Source: Calditrichota bacterium (GTDB lineage: Bacteria; CLD3). Taken from it: a DNA stretch of 64,000 bases. The translations under genes and the position numbers were made by a program. The DNA is taken from contig QQUF01000043.1 of the NCBI GenBank assembly GCA_008501735.1, positions 1 to 64,000 on the forward strand. Direction: 5' to 3'. Position 1 is the stretch's first letter. Every line of letters begins with the position of its first letter. Shown in pieces: positions 52,786 to 62,786 of this stretch. The notes under the pieces were generated by a model. The model was not told the DNA's origin. It searched no databases and saw nothing but the letters and a program-made list of their open reading frames with translations.

Positions 52786-55700
52786 TGATTAGAAAAATAA
52801 CTGCTTTCCTTGTAAAGTATCCAATCTTAGTAAATATGATTATGATTTCGATTTTTGTATTCGGAACTCTTGGGTTTATGAATATGAAAAGTTCATCATT
52901 TCCTGAACTTCCTGCGGACAAGATTTTTGTTAATGTAACTTTCCCTGGAGCTTCACCAACAGAAGTTGAAGAAGGCGTAATTTTAAAAATCGAAGACAAT
53001 CTTGAAGGAATCGAAGGAATCGACAGAATTACTTCTTCTTCGAGTGAGAATTATGGTTCAATTACAATCGAATGCTTAAAAGATTATGACATTGATGACA
53101 TTTTATCCGATGTAAAGAATGCTGTTGACCGAATTTCTTCTTTCCCAGAAGATGCAGAAGAACCAAGAATTTACAAACAACCAGAAACTTCTCGTGTTAT
53201 GACGATTATGCTTTTCGGTGATGTGAACTTACAGGCTTTAAAAAATCAAGCAGAAAGTATGCGAGATGAATTTTTAGCTTTTGATGAAATCTCACAAGTC
53301 GAAATAGGGGGAATTCCTTCACCAGAAATTTCAATCGAAGTTAGTGATGAGTCTCTTAGAAAATACAATTTGACATTTGATGAAATCGCAAATCGAGTAA
53401 GACTTGCAAATCAAAACCTTACAGGTGGAAAAATCAAAACCACTGAAGAAGAATTACTCATCCGTTCAAACAACAGAAAATACGACGCTGACTCTTATAA
53501 AAAAATTGTAATTAGAGCAGAAAAAAATGGAGGAGTTGTTTTACTCGAAGAAGTTGCAACAGTTCTTGACGGTTTTGAAGAAATTCCAGACAAAGTATTC
53601 TTCAATGGGAAACAAGCTGTAAGCATCACGATTCAAAAAACTCGAAAAGAGAATGTTTTAACGATTAACGATTTTATTAAAGATTATTGTCAATCATTTA
53701 ACGAAGCTGACGGAGCTTTTGAAGTTTCGATAATTGATGACTCAACAATTAATCTGACACAAAGGATTGACATATTAATTGAAAATGGGATTGTAGGGTT
53801 AATTCTGATTTTAATAGTTTTGACGATTTTTATTAATCTTAGACTTTCATTTTGGGTTGCTCTCGGGATTCCAATTTCTTTTGCAGGAATGTTCATTGTT
53901 ATAAGTTTAGCAGGAATGACAATCAATTTAATTTCTTTGTTTGGAATGATAATTGTTGTTGGAATTCTGGTTGATGACGCAATTGTAATCGGTGAAAATA
54001 TTTACAAATACATTGAGCTTGGTGAAGACCCTGTAGAAGCTGCTATCAAAGGAACTACAGAAATGTTTCCTGCGATTTTTACTTCGATTTTGACTACAAT
54101 TATTGCATTTACACCTCTTTTCTTTTTAGAAGCAACAATTGGAAAATTTATTTGGAATATTGCCGCGGCTGTAATTGCGGCTTTGATTTTTTCTTTGATT
54201 GAATCAATCTTGATTTTGCCTTCTCATATTGCTCATATGAAACACACAAAAAAGGTTAAGATAAATCCAATTCGTGCCAAAATTGAAAAAGCGATTGAGT
54301 TTTTTACTATGCAATTGTACGCACCGACTCTTAGATTTTTTATGAAAAATAAGTGGTTCGGTTTTTGTATTCCTGTAGCTGGGTTCTTTCTAACAATTGG
54401 ATTAATGCGTGGAGGGTTGATAGGTTTTTCATTTTTTCCAAACATTGACGGAGATGTGATTCCAGTAAGAATCACTTTGGCAAGTGGAGAACGAGAAAGT
54501 AAAACTCTAGAAATTCTTAACCGAATCGAAACAGCTGTTTGGGAATTGAACAACGAAATTAAAGAAGAAAGAGCTGACGGATTAGACGTTGTCCTAAGTA
54601 TTAAAAAGGAAATTGGGACAACAGGAACTGCAGGAAGAGGACCTGGAAGAAGTTCTTCAAGTAATAGTACTTCGGGAAATTTGGGTTATTTACAAATTCA
54701 GCTTTTGGACAACGAAGCGAGAAATATGAGCAGCTTTCTTGTCGCCAATCGAATTAAAGAAAGAGTTGGCGAGATTCCAGAAGCGATTGAATCAACTTTT
54801 GGGCAAGAGGCAATCTTTGGAAAACCTGTTTCGATTAGTATTCTTGGAAATGACTACGATGAACTCGAAAAAACCAAAGAGCTTTTTAGAGAAGAACTTT
54901 CACAGTTTGCTTCATTAAAGAATATTTCAGACAACAGTAAACCTGGAGCAAAAGAAATAAAAGTTGAGTTGAAACCACTTGCATACAATTTAGGATTGAC
55001 GAGTGGAGCGGTCGCAAGACAAATTCGACAAGGTTTTTTAGGGCAAGAAATACAACGAATTCAGCGTGGTAGAGACGAGTTAAAAATCTGGGTTAGATTT
55101 GAAGAAAGAGACAGAAAGAAAATCGAAACTTTAGAAAATATGCGAATCCGAACACCTCAAGGTAGTGAAGTTCCATTTTCAGAAATTGCGACTTATACTC
55201 TTGAAAGAGGAATTGTTTCGATTGGGCACATTGATAAAATGCGAGAAATTAAAGTTGAAGCGGAACTTGTAAATCCGAATGAAGAAATTCCACCAATCTT
55301 AGCAAGTATCGAAGAAACTGTATTTCCTAAAATATTATCCCAAACTCAAGGAATCAAAGTAAGATTTGAAGGACAATCTCGTGAACAAGCGAAGATTCAA
55401 AAATCGGCACAGAAGGCATTCCCATTAGCTTTAATCACGATAGTTTTAATAATTATCACTGTCTTTCGTTCTTCTTTACAAGCTGGAATTATTTTTGTGA
55501 TGATTCCACTTGGAATTATCGGAGCAATTTTAGGACACGGAATTCATAATGTTCCTGTGAATATTTTATCATTTTTTGGAATCATTGCTTTAACTGGAAT
55601 TGTGATTAATGATGCGATTGTTTTTGTTGACGTAATTAATAGGAATTTGAGGAATGGAATGTCACTTTTTGATTCTGTTTTTGATGGAGGAATTTCACGA

Positions 55701-55997
55701 TTAAGACCAATACTTTTAACAACATTAACTACAGTTTCTGGGTTAGCACCTTTGATTTTGGAAAAATCTCTTCAAGCACAATTTTTAATTCCGATGGCTA
55801 TCTCAATTGCTTACGGACTTTTAATTGGAACAATTCTGATTCTAATTGAAATTCCTGTTCTGTTCTTAATTATTAACCGAATTCGACAAGTTTGGTTTTG
55901 GGTTCTGAATGGCGAATGGCCAAAACCTGAATTTGTAGAACCTGCTGTAAAAGAAATCGCTTTTGAAAAAGCTCACAAAGGAGGAACAAATGCTTAG
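52785..55997 (+). CDS. RND efflux permease (AcrB/AcrD/AcrF family)
   Basis: A 1070-residue pump with the usual two halves, each with an N-terminal membrane helix, a large periplasmic loop and five to six further helices. The proton-relay aspartates D397-D398 (GILVDDAIVIGENI) and the second-half TGIVINDAIVFVDVIN are present. The N-terminus (LVKYPILVNMIMISIFVFGT) and FPGASPTEVEEGV are typical. Substrates may be drugs, solvents or lipids. It is flanked by its adaptor and its TolC-like channel. Confidence 0.95.
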   Translation: MIRKITAFLVKYPILVNMIMISIFVFGTLGFMNMKSSSFPELPADKIFVNVTFPGASPTEVEEGVILKIEDNLEGIEGIDRITSSSSENYGSITIECLKDYDIDDILSDVKNAVDRISSFPEDAEEPRIYKQPETSRVMTIMLFGDVNLQALKNQAESMRDEFLAFDEISQVEIGGIPSPEISIEVSDESLRKYNLTFDEIANRVRLANQNLTGGKIKTTEEELLIRSNNRKYDADSYKKIVIRAEKNGGVVLLEEVATVLDGFEEIPDKVFFNGKQAVSITIQKTRKENVLTINDFIKDYCQSFNEADGAFEVSIIDDSTINLTQRIDILIENGIVGLILILIVLTIFINLRLSFWVALGIPISFAGMFIVISLAGMTINLISLFGMIIVVGILVDDAIVIGENIYKYIELGEDPVEAAIKGTTEMFPAIFTSILTTIIAFTPLFFLEATIGKFIWNIAAAVIAALIFSLIESILILPSHIAHMKHTKKVKINPIRAKIEKAIEFFTMQLYAPTLRFFMKNKWFGFCIPVAGFFLTIGLMRGGLIGFSFFPNIDGDVIPVRITLASGERESKTLEILNRIETAVWELNNEIKEERADGLDVVLSIKKEIGTTGTAGRGPGRSSSSNSTSGNLGYLQIQLLDNEARNMSSFLVANRIKERVGEIPEAIESTFGQEAIFGKPVSISILGNDYDELEKTKELFREELSQFASLKNISDNSKPGAKEIKVELKPLAYNLGLTSGAVARQIRQGFLGQEIQRIQRGRDELKIWVRFEERDRKKIETLENMRIRTPQGSEVPFSEIATYTLERGIVSIGHIDKMREIKVEAELVNPNEEIPPILASIEETVFPKILSQTQGIKVRFEGQSREQAKIQKSAQKAFPLALITIVLIIITVFRSSLQAGIIFVMIPLGIIGAILGHGIHNVPVNILSFFGIIALTGIVINDAIVFVDVINRNLRNGMSLFDSVFDGGISRLRPILLTTLTTVSGLAPLILEKSLQAQFLIPMAISIAYGLLIGTILILIEIPVLFLIINRIRQVWFWVLNGEWPKPEFVEPAVKEIAFEKAHKGGTNA

Positions 55998-57315
55998 TCA
56001 AATAAATTTTTTTGTAATTATTTCAATTTGCATTTTAGGAATTGCTGATTTTCAAAAAGCCTTTTCGCAAGAAATTCTAACTCTTAAAGAAGCTGTAAAA
56101 ATTGGCTTGGAAAATAATTTACAAATCAAAATTGTCGAAAACCAAAAAGCAATTTCTGAAAACAACAATTCTTATGGAAACGCTGGATTTTTACCAAAAC
56201 TTGATGCGAGTTTTTCGGCTCAAAAAGTTTTTCCTTCAACAACAACCAAAATTGGGCAAGTTGAATCAAAAAATGATAATTCAACTACTTCTTTGAGTGG
56301 TGAAGTCAGTTTAAATTGGACAATTTTTGATGGCTTTGGAATGTTTGCAAGGAAAAGTAAATTTTCATCTTTAGAAAAAGCAAACGAGGAAAATCTCAAA
56401 AACACAGTTCAAGAAATCTCACTTGGGATTTTGCAAAGCTACTTTAATGTTGTTTTGCAAAGCAACTTGTTAAAGATTTTCGAAGAATCTGTGAAAATTT
56501 CCGAAGACCGATTTTTAACTGCAAAAAGGCGAAATGAATTAGGGCAGATTTCCAAATTTGACCTTTACAATGCGGAAATATCATTGAATTTGGACAAGTC
56601 TAAATTGTTACAACAAAAGACAAATTTCACAACTTCAAAAAATAATTTACAGATTTTACTCAATAAAGATTTTGCAAAGTCTTTTGAAACACAAAATGAA
56701 ATTTCGTTTGGAAAGAGGCTTTATAATTTGGAAGAAACCACAACCTTAGCTTTTGAAAAAAATTCTGAGCTTAAGGTTGCTAAAGAAAATATAAATGGCT
56801 CGAAGTCAGACATTACTTCCTCAAAATCAAATTTTTATCCAAGAGTTTCTGCTTTTGGAAAGTTGACTTCAAGTGATAGAGAATCTGTTTTTAACGGGCA
56901 AATTTCTGAAACAAAAGGAGAAGATTTTACTTTAGGTCTTACAGCTTCTGTGAATCTTTGGAACGGAAATTCAGACAAAATTAAAGTTCAAAATTCAAAG
57001 ATTGCAAAAAGAAATGCTGAGCTAAGTTTGGTGAACCTTGAAAATCAGATTCGACAAAATGCTGAAACTTTGCTTGAAAGGTTCAAAAATGAAATTGATA
57101 TTATAAAAATTCAGGAAGAAAATTTTCAAGCTGCAAAAGCAAACTTGGATTTACAAAAGAAAAACTTTGAAGTCGGAAATATCAATTCACTCCAATTTCG
57201 TGATGCTCAAGTTTCATTTATAAATGCAGAAACAAATTTAATTACTGCAAAATACCAAGCAAAAATCAGCGAATTAGAGATTCAAAAATTAATCGGCGAA
57301 ATTTTGTTAGACTAA
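55990..57315 (+). CDS. TolC family outer-membrane channel
   Basis: A TTG-led frame opens at 55963, but the ATG at 55990 follows AAAGGAGG directly and begins the signal peptide (FFVIISICILGIADFQKAFS); 441 residues. It overlaps the RND gene by eight bases. The two internal halves show the outer-membrane-efflux pattern (LTLKEAVKIGLENNLQIKIV, then the repeat LEETTTLAFEKNSELKVAKE) with long coiled-coil helices. It closes the tripartite pump operon. Confidence 0.92.
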   Translation: MLSQINFFVIISICILGIADFQKAFSQEILTLKEAVKIGLENNLQIKIVENQKAISENNNSYGNAGFLPKLDASFSAQKVFPSTTTKIGQVESKNDNSTTSLSGEVSLNWTIFDGFGMFARKSKFSSLEKANEENLKNTVQEISLGILQSYFNVVLQSNLLKIFEESVKISEDRFLTAKRRNELGQISKFDLYNAEISLNLDKSKLLQQKTNFTTSKNNLQILLNKDFAKSFETQNEISFGKRLYNLEETTTLAFEKNSELKVAKENINGSKSDITSSKSNFYPRVSAFGKLTSSDRESVFNGQISETKGEDFTLGLTASVNLWNGNSDKIKVQNSKIAKRNAELSLVNLENQIRQNAETLLERFKNEIDIIKIQEENFQAAKANLDLQKKNFEVGNINSLQFRDAQVSFINAETNLITAKYQAKISELEIQKLIGEILLD

Positions 57316-57428
57316 CATTTTCAGTAACTTAAGTTTTAGACTTGTATTGCGTTTTAAAATTAAATTTATTAACTTCTGCACCTTTTGGACAGAAATAAAG
57401 TTTTTACTTTCAAAATTTAGGATAAAAA

Positions 57429-58283
57429 ATGAACGATAAAATGATTTTGGTTTCAGGTGCAACTGGTAAACAAGGTGGAGCAGTTGCTCGCCAATTATTA
57501 AAAGATGGTTGGAAAGTGAGAGCATTGACAAGAGATGCTTCACAGCCTGCTGCAAAAGAGTTAGAAGAACTTGGTGCTGAAATTTTTCAAGGAGATATGA
57601 CAAATCTTAATTCCTTAGAAAAAGCAATGGAAAAAGTTTACGGCGTTTTTAGCGTTCAGCAATTTTGGGAAGATGGACTTGACGGTGAGTTAGAGCAAGG
57701 AAAAACTATGGCTAACGTTGCCAAAGCCAACAGAATTGAACATTTTGTTTACACAAGTGTTTCAGGAGCTGAAAAGAAAACAGGTGTTCCACATTTTGAT
57801 ACAAAATGGGATATTGAAGACCATATTAAAAGAATCGGATTAAGTGAAAATACTACGGTTGTAAGACCAGTGTTTTTTATGGAAAACTTTTTGGTCGGAG
57901 ATTGGTTTGAAGGTGTTAAAAATGGACGACTTGTTATGGCAATGACACCTAAAAAGCCAATTCAATTAATTTCAGTTGAAGATATTGGGATAATTGTTGG
58001 AAAAATTTTTGCGAACCCAAAAGAGTTTAAAGGAAAATCTTTTGACATTGCAGGCGATTCTAAAAATTGTAAAGAATTAGCAGATGCATTTTCAAAGAAA
58101 ACAGGAAAAGATGTAGAATTTGTTGTTTTACCAATGGAGCAACTTAGAAGTATGAATGAAGATTTTGCTTTAATGTTTGAATGGTTTAACAAAGAAGGTT
58201 ATTCTGTCAACATCAAAAAAGTAAAAGAAATTCATTCTAAAGTTAAGTCTTTCAAAGTTTGGCTTAAAACTCAAGAATTTTAA
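57429..58283 (+). CDS. NmrA/HSCARG-type NAD(P)-binding protein
   Basis: A 284-residue atypical SDR with GATGKQGG (10-17) for nucleotide binding and FVYTSVSGAEKKTG in the active-site region. A C-terminal part follows like the human NADPH sensor HSCARG and fungal NmrA. It has no obvious catalytic Tyr-x3-Lys pair, so a redox-sensing or quinone-reductase role is possible. It lies 113 bases after the TolC-like gene and 2 bases before a GNAT acetyltransferase. Confidence 0.88.
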   Translation: MNDKMILVSGATGKQGGAVARQLLKDGWKVRALTRDASQPAAKELEELGAEIFQGDMTNLNSLEKAMEKVYGVFSVQQFWEDGLDGELEQGKTMANVAKANRIEHFVYTSVSGAEKKTGVPHFDTKWDIEDHIKRIGLSENTTVVRPVFFMENFLVGDWFEGVKNGRLVMAMTPKKPIQLISVEDIGIIVGKIFANPKEFKGKSFDIAGDSKNCKELADAFSKKTGKDVEFVVLPMEQLRSMNEDFALMFEWFNKEGYSVNIKKVKEIHSKVKSFKVWLKTQEF

Positions 58284-58285
58284 AT

Positions 58286-58771
58286 TTGATAAATTCAGAA
58301 TTTGAAATAAAATTTGCCAAAGCAAAAGATATTCCGATAATCTTAAATTTTATCAAAGATTTAGCGAAATATGAAAAGTTGGAAAATGAAGTTGTTGCAA
58401 CAGAACAATCTTTACACGACACACTTTTTGGTAAAAAAACTTTTGCGGAAGTTTTGATAGCAAGTGAGAGTGGAGTTGAAGTTGGTTTTGCACTTTTCTT
58501 TCACAATTATTCAACTTTTCTCGGAAAACCTGGAATTTATCTAGAAGACTTATTCGTTAAAGAGGAGTTCAGAGGTAAGGGCTATGGCAAAGCACTTTTG
58601 ACAAAGTTAGCTAAAATTACAGTTGAGCGAAATTGTGGAAGGTTAGAGTGGTCAGTCCTTGATTGGAATGAGCCTTCAATAAAATTTTATAAAAAACTCG
58701 GGGCTGTTCCGATGGAAGGTTGGACAGTTTTCAGAGTTGATAAAGATTCTCTGCTAAACTTAGCGAAATAA
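58286..58771 (+). CDS. GNAT family N-acetyltransferase
   Basis: A 161-residue acetyltransferase starting at TTG, 2 bases after the NmrA-like stop. The acetyl-CoA loop is RGKGYG (96-101), preceded by YLEDLFVKEEF and followed by WNEPSIKFYKKLGAV. The pattern is closest to diamine/spermidine acetyltransferases. It ends at a shared bidirectional terminator. Confidence 0.93.
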   Translation: MINSEFEIKFAKAKDIPIILNFIKDLAKYEKLENEVVATEQSLHDTLFGKKTFAEVLIASESGVEVGFALFFHNYSTFLGKPGIYLEDLFVKEEFRGKGYGKALLTKLAKITVERNCGRLEWSVLDWNEPSIKFYKKLGAVPMEGWTVFRVDKDSLLNLAK

Positions 58772-58804
58772 AAAAAGCCGATTCAAAACGAATCGGCTTT
58801 TTTT
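58771..58804. terminator. Bidirectional terminator between GNAT and T9SS cargo genes
   Basis: A perfect stem (AAAAGCCGATTC with GAATCGGCTTTT) has an A run on one side and a T run on the other, lying between convergent genes. Confidence 0.9.
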
Positions 58805-58820
58805 ATAAAAGAAATTTTGT

Positions 58821-60266
58821 CTATTTCAAAAGAAGCATTTTGCTTACTTGAGTTTCATTTCCAGTAGTGATTTTGTAAAAATAAACACCAGAAGGAACTA
58901 AAGAATTATTTTCGTCTGTTCCATTCCAAGAAATTTGATTTGAGCCTTCTTTTGCAATTTCATTTTCTGCAAGAACTTTTACTGATTGCCCAAGAACGTT
59001 GAAAATTTCGATACTGAATTTCGCCTGTTCAGGAACTGAAAATTCAATAGTTGTTTCAGGGTTGAATGGGTTAGGGAAGTTACCTAACAAAGTAAAATCC
59101 TTTGGAAGTGGTGAAAAAACTATAAAAATTGTTGCAGGTTTATCCTTATGTTTTGTCTCTTTTCCATTAAAATCAACGTCGGCGACAATATATGAATAAT
59201 TTGTATGTGAGGCTAACCCCTGATTATCGTAGAAAAAATAATCATTTCCAAAAGGGGTACTTCCTTGACCTTTTAGAGTTTTGTCAGTCCTAAAGTCAGC
59301 AATCATTTCATAAGCCTTAGCTTCAAATTTTCTTCGATAAATTCTAAACCCAGCATTGTTATGTTCTGTTTCTGTTCTCCAATCTAATCTGACATTGTTT
59401 CCTTGTTGACGAGCAGTGAACGAACTTAATTCAACGGGAAGGGAATGATCTCCTGTTGTATGAAAAGGACCACCTGAATTAGGATTTGAACTAAAATCTG
59501 CATCATCTCCTAAGTTAGAACCTCCAGGATCTCCAGGAATTGTTTCATTAGATGAGAATCCAGTCGAGTTTGTAATTAAAACAAACATATTTACAGTTTG
59601 AGAATTATCAATACCTGGCATTGCATCATAATCAAAACGAACTTCAATTCCTTGGTCTGCTCCACCACCGTTATTATAAGCAATTTGGATACCATTAGCA
59701 GAAATACCCGAAGTAGTAGTATTAGGAATGTTTGAAGCAGTTCCAGATTGGTTGCAACTTAAACCTGAACCATTATTTAAGAATCCAGAATCAATAATCG
59801 GGTCTCCAGAACCACCAGTTCCAAATCTTGCTGCATCAACGAAAAATTGTGTAGTTCCATTACCTTCATTAAAAGCGAAAGCGTAATCAACTTCAAAGTC
59901 CATTCTGCAACCACTTCCAGATGTATTAGTAAAACCACTTCCACCAAATACTCCAGAAGCTCCACTTTCTCCTACAGGATTTCCGCTGTCATTTCCATCA
60001 TAACCTGAGAAATCAAAAAATAATACAATATTATCGTTTGAACCTAAATCACAAGGAATACCAATGTACATATGAGTTAAATCTGCGAAATAATTAATTT
60101 CATCAATATTGTTACCTGAACCAAATCCATCTCTTCCACTTGTGTAACTTGCGATTACAGTGTAATCGCCATCACTTGAGTCTCCATCAATTGTTGGAGT
60201 TGCAAAGAGATTACTAAATATTGTTATTGAGCTAAGAGCTAATAATGCTGGTAAATTTTTTTTCAT
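58821..60266 (-). CDS. T9SS type A cargo protein
   Basis: Start at the ATG at 60266, after GGAGAAAA, giving a signal peptide (LPALLALSSITIFSNLFA); 481 residues. The N-terminal half (about 30-270) is glycine/asparagine-rich with beta character (YIGIPCDLGSNDNIVLFFDF, then YDAMPGIDNS). A PVELSSFTARQQGNNVRLDW joining segment with HNNAGFRIYRRK follows, as in many FCB cargo proteins. The end is the sorting domain (LGNFPNPFNPETTIEF, GVYFYKI, KMLLLK). No enzymatic domain was recognised. Confidence 0.85.
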   Translation of the reverse strand: MKKNLPALLALSSITIFSNLFATPTIDGDSSDGDYTVIASYTSGRDGFGSGNNIDEINYFADLTHMYIGIPCDLGSNDNIVLFFDFSGYDGNDSGNPVGESGASGVFGGSGFTNTSGSGCRMDFEVDYAFAFNEGNGTTQFFVDAARFGTGGSGDPIIDSGFLNNGSGLSCNQSGTASNIPNTTTSGISANGIQIAYNNGGGADQGIEVRFDYDAMPGIDNSQTVNMFVLITNSTGFSSNETIPGDPGGSNLGDDADFSSNPNSGGPFHTTGDHSLPVELSSFTARQQGNNVRLDWRTETEHNNAGFRIYRRKFEAKAYEMIADFRTDKTLKGQGSTPFGNDYFFYDNQGLASHTNYSYIVADVDFNGKETKHKDKPATIFIVFSPLPKDFTLLGNFPNPFNPETTIEFSVPEQAKFSIEIFNVLGQSVKVLAENEIAKEGSNQISWNGTDENNSLVPSGVYFYKITTGNETQVSKMLLLK

Positions 60267-60380
60267 TGTTACATTTTCTCCAAGATTAGAGTTAATAAAG
60301 AAAAACATAATTGTAAAATTTATTTATTTTTCGTAAAGAAGTAAATGAAAAATTGACTAACATCACATAATTATTATATT

Positions 60381-61481
60381 TTAGACATTAAAACGGAAAA
60401 GAATTACATCACCATCTTTTACAATGTAAGTCTTTCCTTCTTTTCGCATCACACCAGCTTCGTTTGCTGCTTGTCTTGAACCTTGTTTTACAAATTCTTC
60501 GTAACCGATTGTTTCAGCTGCAATAAATCCTCTTTCAAAATCTGTGTGAATTACTCCAGCTGCTTGTGGAGCTGTATCGCCAACGTGAATTGTCCAAGCA
60601 CGAACTTCTTGAACTCCTGCAGTAAAATAAGTTCTAAGCCCTAAAGTTTCATAACCTTGACGGATTAATTTGTTCAAACCTGATTCTGTTAGTCCGTAAC
60701 TTGAAAGAAATTCTAATTTCTCCTCTTCATCCATTACAGAAATTTCAGATTCGATTGCTCCAGAAATTACCACTGTTTCAGAATTTTCCGTGTTAGCAAA
60801 TTCGCGAACTTGATTAACCATTTCATTATCTTTTCCGTCTGGCAAATCTTCTTCACTAACATTTGTTACGTAAATTACAGGCTTTAGAGTAATTAGCATT
60901 AAAGGAGCTAAGTCTTTGAGTTCGCTGTCGTTTAAGTCTAAACTTCTAACTGCTTTTCCGTTGTCTAAACATTCTTTTACTTTTTGGAAAACTTCAACTT
61001 GTCTTTTAGCTTCTTTGTCGCCAGACTTCGTGAGTTTTCCAACTCTGTAAATATTTTTCTCAACTGTATCCAAATCTTTTAAACAAAGTTCAGTGTTGAT
61101 GACTTCAATGTCGTCAATTGGATTAATTTTTCCATCAACGTGAGTAATGTTTGAATCTTCAAAACATCTTACAACGTGAACAATTACATCAACTGCTTTG
61201 ATGTGTCCCAAAAATTGATTTCCAAGTCCCTCGCCTTGTGAGGCACCTTTTACAAGACCTGCAATGTCAACGAATTCGATTACGGCAGGAACTGTTTTTT
61301 TAGGCTGAACTAATTCTTCAAGTGTTTTTAATCTGTCGTCAGGAACTTCAACGATTCCTACATTTGGCTCGATTGTGCAGAAAGGATAATTTGCAGCTTC
61401 TGCTTCTGCTGCTGTCAAAGCATTAAAAATTGTTGATTTACCAACATTTGGAAGTCCGACGATTCCGCATTTGAAACCCAT
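60381..61481 (-). CDS. ychF: Redox-regulated ATPase YchF
   Basis: A 366-residue Obg-family protein that prefers ATP. The P-loop GLPNVGKS is at 9-16, [10 protein letters not shown] gives G3, and [10 protein letters not shown] stands in place of the NKxD guanine motif, as expected for YchF. A coiled-coil domain and the C-terminal TGS domain ([20 protein letters not shown]) follow. CGGAGAAATAA precedes the ATG. It is implicated in stress and translation control. Confidence 0.97.
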   Translation of the reverse strand: MGFKCGIVGLPNVGKSTIFNALTAAEAEAANYPFCTIEPNVGIVEVPDDRLKTLEELVQPKKTVPAVIEFVDIAGLVKGASQGEGLGNQFLGHIKAVDVIVHVVRCFEDSNITHVDGKINPIDDIEVINTELCLKDLDTVEKNIYRVGKLTKSGDKEAKRQVEVFQKVKECLDNGKAVRSLDLNDSELKDLAPLMLITLKPVIYVTNVSEEDLPDGKDNEMVNQVREFANTENSETVVISGAIESEISVMDEEEKLEFLSSYGLTESGLNKLIRQGYETLGLRTYFTAGVQEVRAWTIHVGDTAPQAAGVIHTDFERGFIAAETIGYEEFVKQGSRQAANEAGVMRKEGKTYIVKDGDVILFRFNV

Positions 61482-61538
61482 TTATTTCTCCGAAAGTTTT
61501 AAGTTCATCTTGTTTTTGCGGTCTGAATTTACAATGAA

Positions 61539-61570
61539 AATTAAGAATTAAGAATTAAGAATTAAGAATT
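61539..61570. repeat. Tandem AATTAAG heptamer tract
   Basis: Four and a half direct copies of AATTAAG lie in the divergent region between ychF and the dihydrouridine synthase gene. Copy number at such tracts commonly varies. Confidence 0.9.
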
Positions 61571-61650
61571 TTTCAAATTGTCCAAAACTCTTTGTTAAAT
61601 TTGTTACCCAAAATTTATAACTTCTTAAAAAAAGTTTTTCAAATCGATTA

Positions 61651-62631
61651 ATGAAAATAGATTTATTCAAAAGTAAGCCAATATTTCTTGCTCCGATGGA
61701 AGGAGTTTCAAATTCAGTTTTTCGTAGAGTAATTGCAAAAAATGGTGGAATTGACTGCGTTTGTACAGAATTTATCAGGATTACAGGGAAACCTGGAAGC
61801 CGAAGTAAGCTCACAAAAGACCTTGAGAAAATTGATGGAATTTATCTTTCCGTTCAACTAATGGGAAACGAGCCTGAATTTTTCCCTGAAACTGCAAATA
61901 TTTTACTCGAAGAAGGTGCTGATTTAATAGACTTAAATTTAGGCTGTCCTTCTAAAAGAGTAAATAAACATGGCTCAGGAGCTGCTTTGCTTGGAGATTT
62001 ACCAAGACTAACGAAAATTGTAAGAGGAATTAGAAATGGAATTCCAAACCACACTTTTTCTGTAAAAATGAGAGCAGGTATTAGTGGAACTGAAAATTTA
62101 TTTGAAATTTTGGAAATCTTAGAAGGTGAGGGAATTGACTTTTTGACGATTCACCCAAGAACTCAAAAACAATCTTACACAGGAAAAGCGAACAAAGAAA
62201 TTATTGCCCAAGTCAAAGATTTTGTGAAAATTCCAGTTGTCGGAAATGGAGACATTTGCACTTCCGAAGAGGCAAAGGCAATGTTTGAAAAAACAAACTG
62301 CGACGGAATTATGATTGGTCGTGGAGCAATGAAAAATCCTCTTATTTTTAGAGAAGCTAAAGAGTTTTTTGACAATGGAGTTTACCAAAAATCAAATGAC
62401 TTTGAAAAATTAGAAATTCTTAAAAATTATGCGAATGAACTTGTCGAATACGGTTTCTCAGAACGGGGAACAATTGGAAGAGTGAAAGAGTTTTCGGGAT
62501 TTTTATGTCAAGGAATTGGAAACGGAATAGATTTAAAACAAAGGATTTTAAGGTCGCAAAGCCTTGAAGAAATATTTGAAATCTATGACAAGAATTTTGA
62601 ATTTCGAGAGTTTACTTTACAGAATCAGTAA
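61651..62631 (+). CDS. tRNA-dihydrouridine synthase
   Basis: A 326-residue FMN-dependent TIM-barrel enzyme reducing uridines in tRNA D-loops. FLAPMEGVSNSVFR starts the barrel; the catalytic cysteine is C99 (DLNLGCPSKRVNKHGSGAAL), with FSVKMRAGISG, TIHPRTQKQSYTG and GIMIGRGAMKNP for FMN. It is DusB-like in length, but the subgroup is uncertain. It is a single-gene unit. Confidence 0.95.
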   Translation: MKIDLFKSKPIFLAPMEGVSNSVFRRVIAKNGGIDCVCTEFIRITGKPGSRSKLTKDLEKIDGIYLSVQLMGNEPEFFPETANILLEEGADLIDLNLGCPSKRVNKHGSGAALLGDLPRLTKIVRGIRNGIPNHTFSVKMRAGISGTENLFEILEILEGEGIDFLTIHPRTQKQSYTGKANKEIIAQVKDFVKIPVVGNGDICTSEEAKAMFEKTNCDGIMIGRGAMKNPLIFREAKEFFDNGVYQKSNDFEKLEILKNYANELVEYGFSERGTIGRVKEFSGFLCQGIGNGIDLKQRILRSQSLEEIFEIYDKNFEFREFTLQNQ

Positions 62632-62673
62632 TAAATTAATTAGATTTGGCGAGTTAAATTTTGGATTGGAAAA

Positions 62674-62784
62674 ATGGAATTAATTGATTTTTTAATAGAA
62701 TTATTTTTAGAAAATATTGAGATTTTAGCAAAAGCCTTATTGGAATTTCTTTTTAAATTAATCGCATTGATTTTGGGTAAATAA
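62674..62784 (+). CDS. Possible small hydrophobic peptide (36 aa)
   Basis: An ATG after TTGGATTGGAAAA opens a 36-codon frame, MELIDFLIELFLENIEILAK and onward to LIALILGK, ending at TAA. It is almost wholly an amphipathic/hydrophobic helix with regularly spaced acidic residues. It lies between dus and the convergent EamA gene. It could be a genuine membrane peptide or chance; length and composition alone cannot decide. Confidence 0.35.
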   Translation: MELIDFLIELFLENIEILAKALLEFLFKLIALILGK

Positions 62785-62786
62785 TT

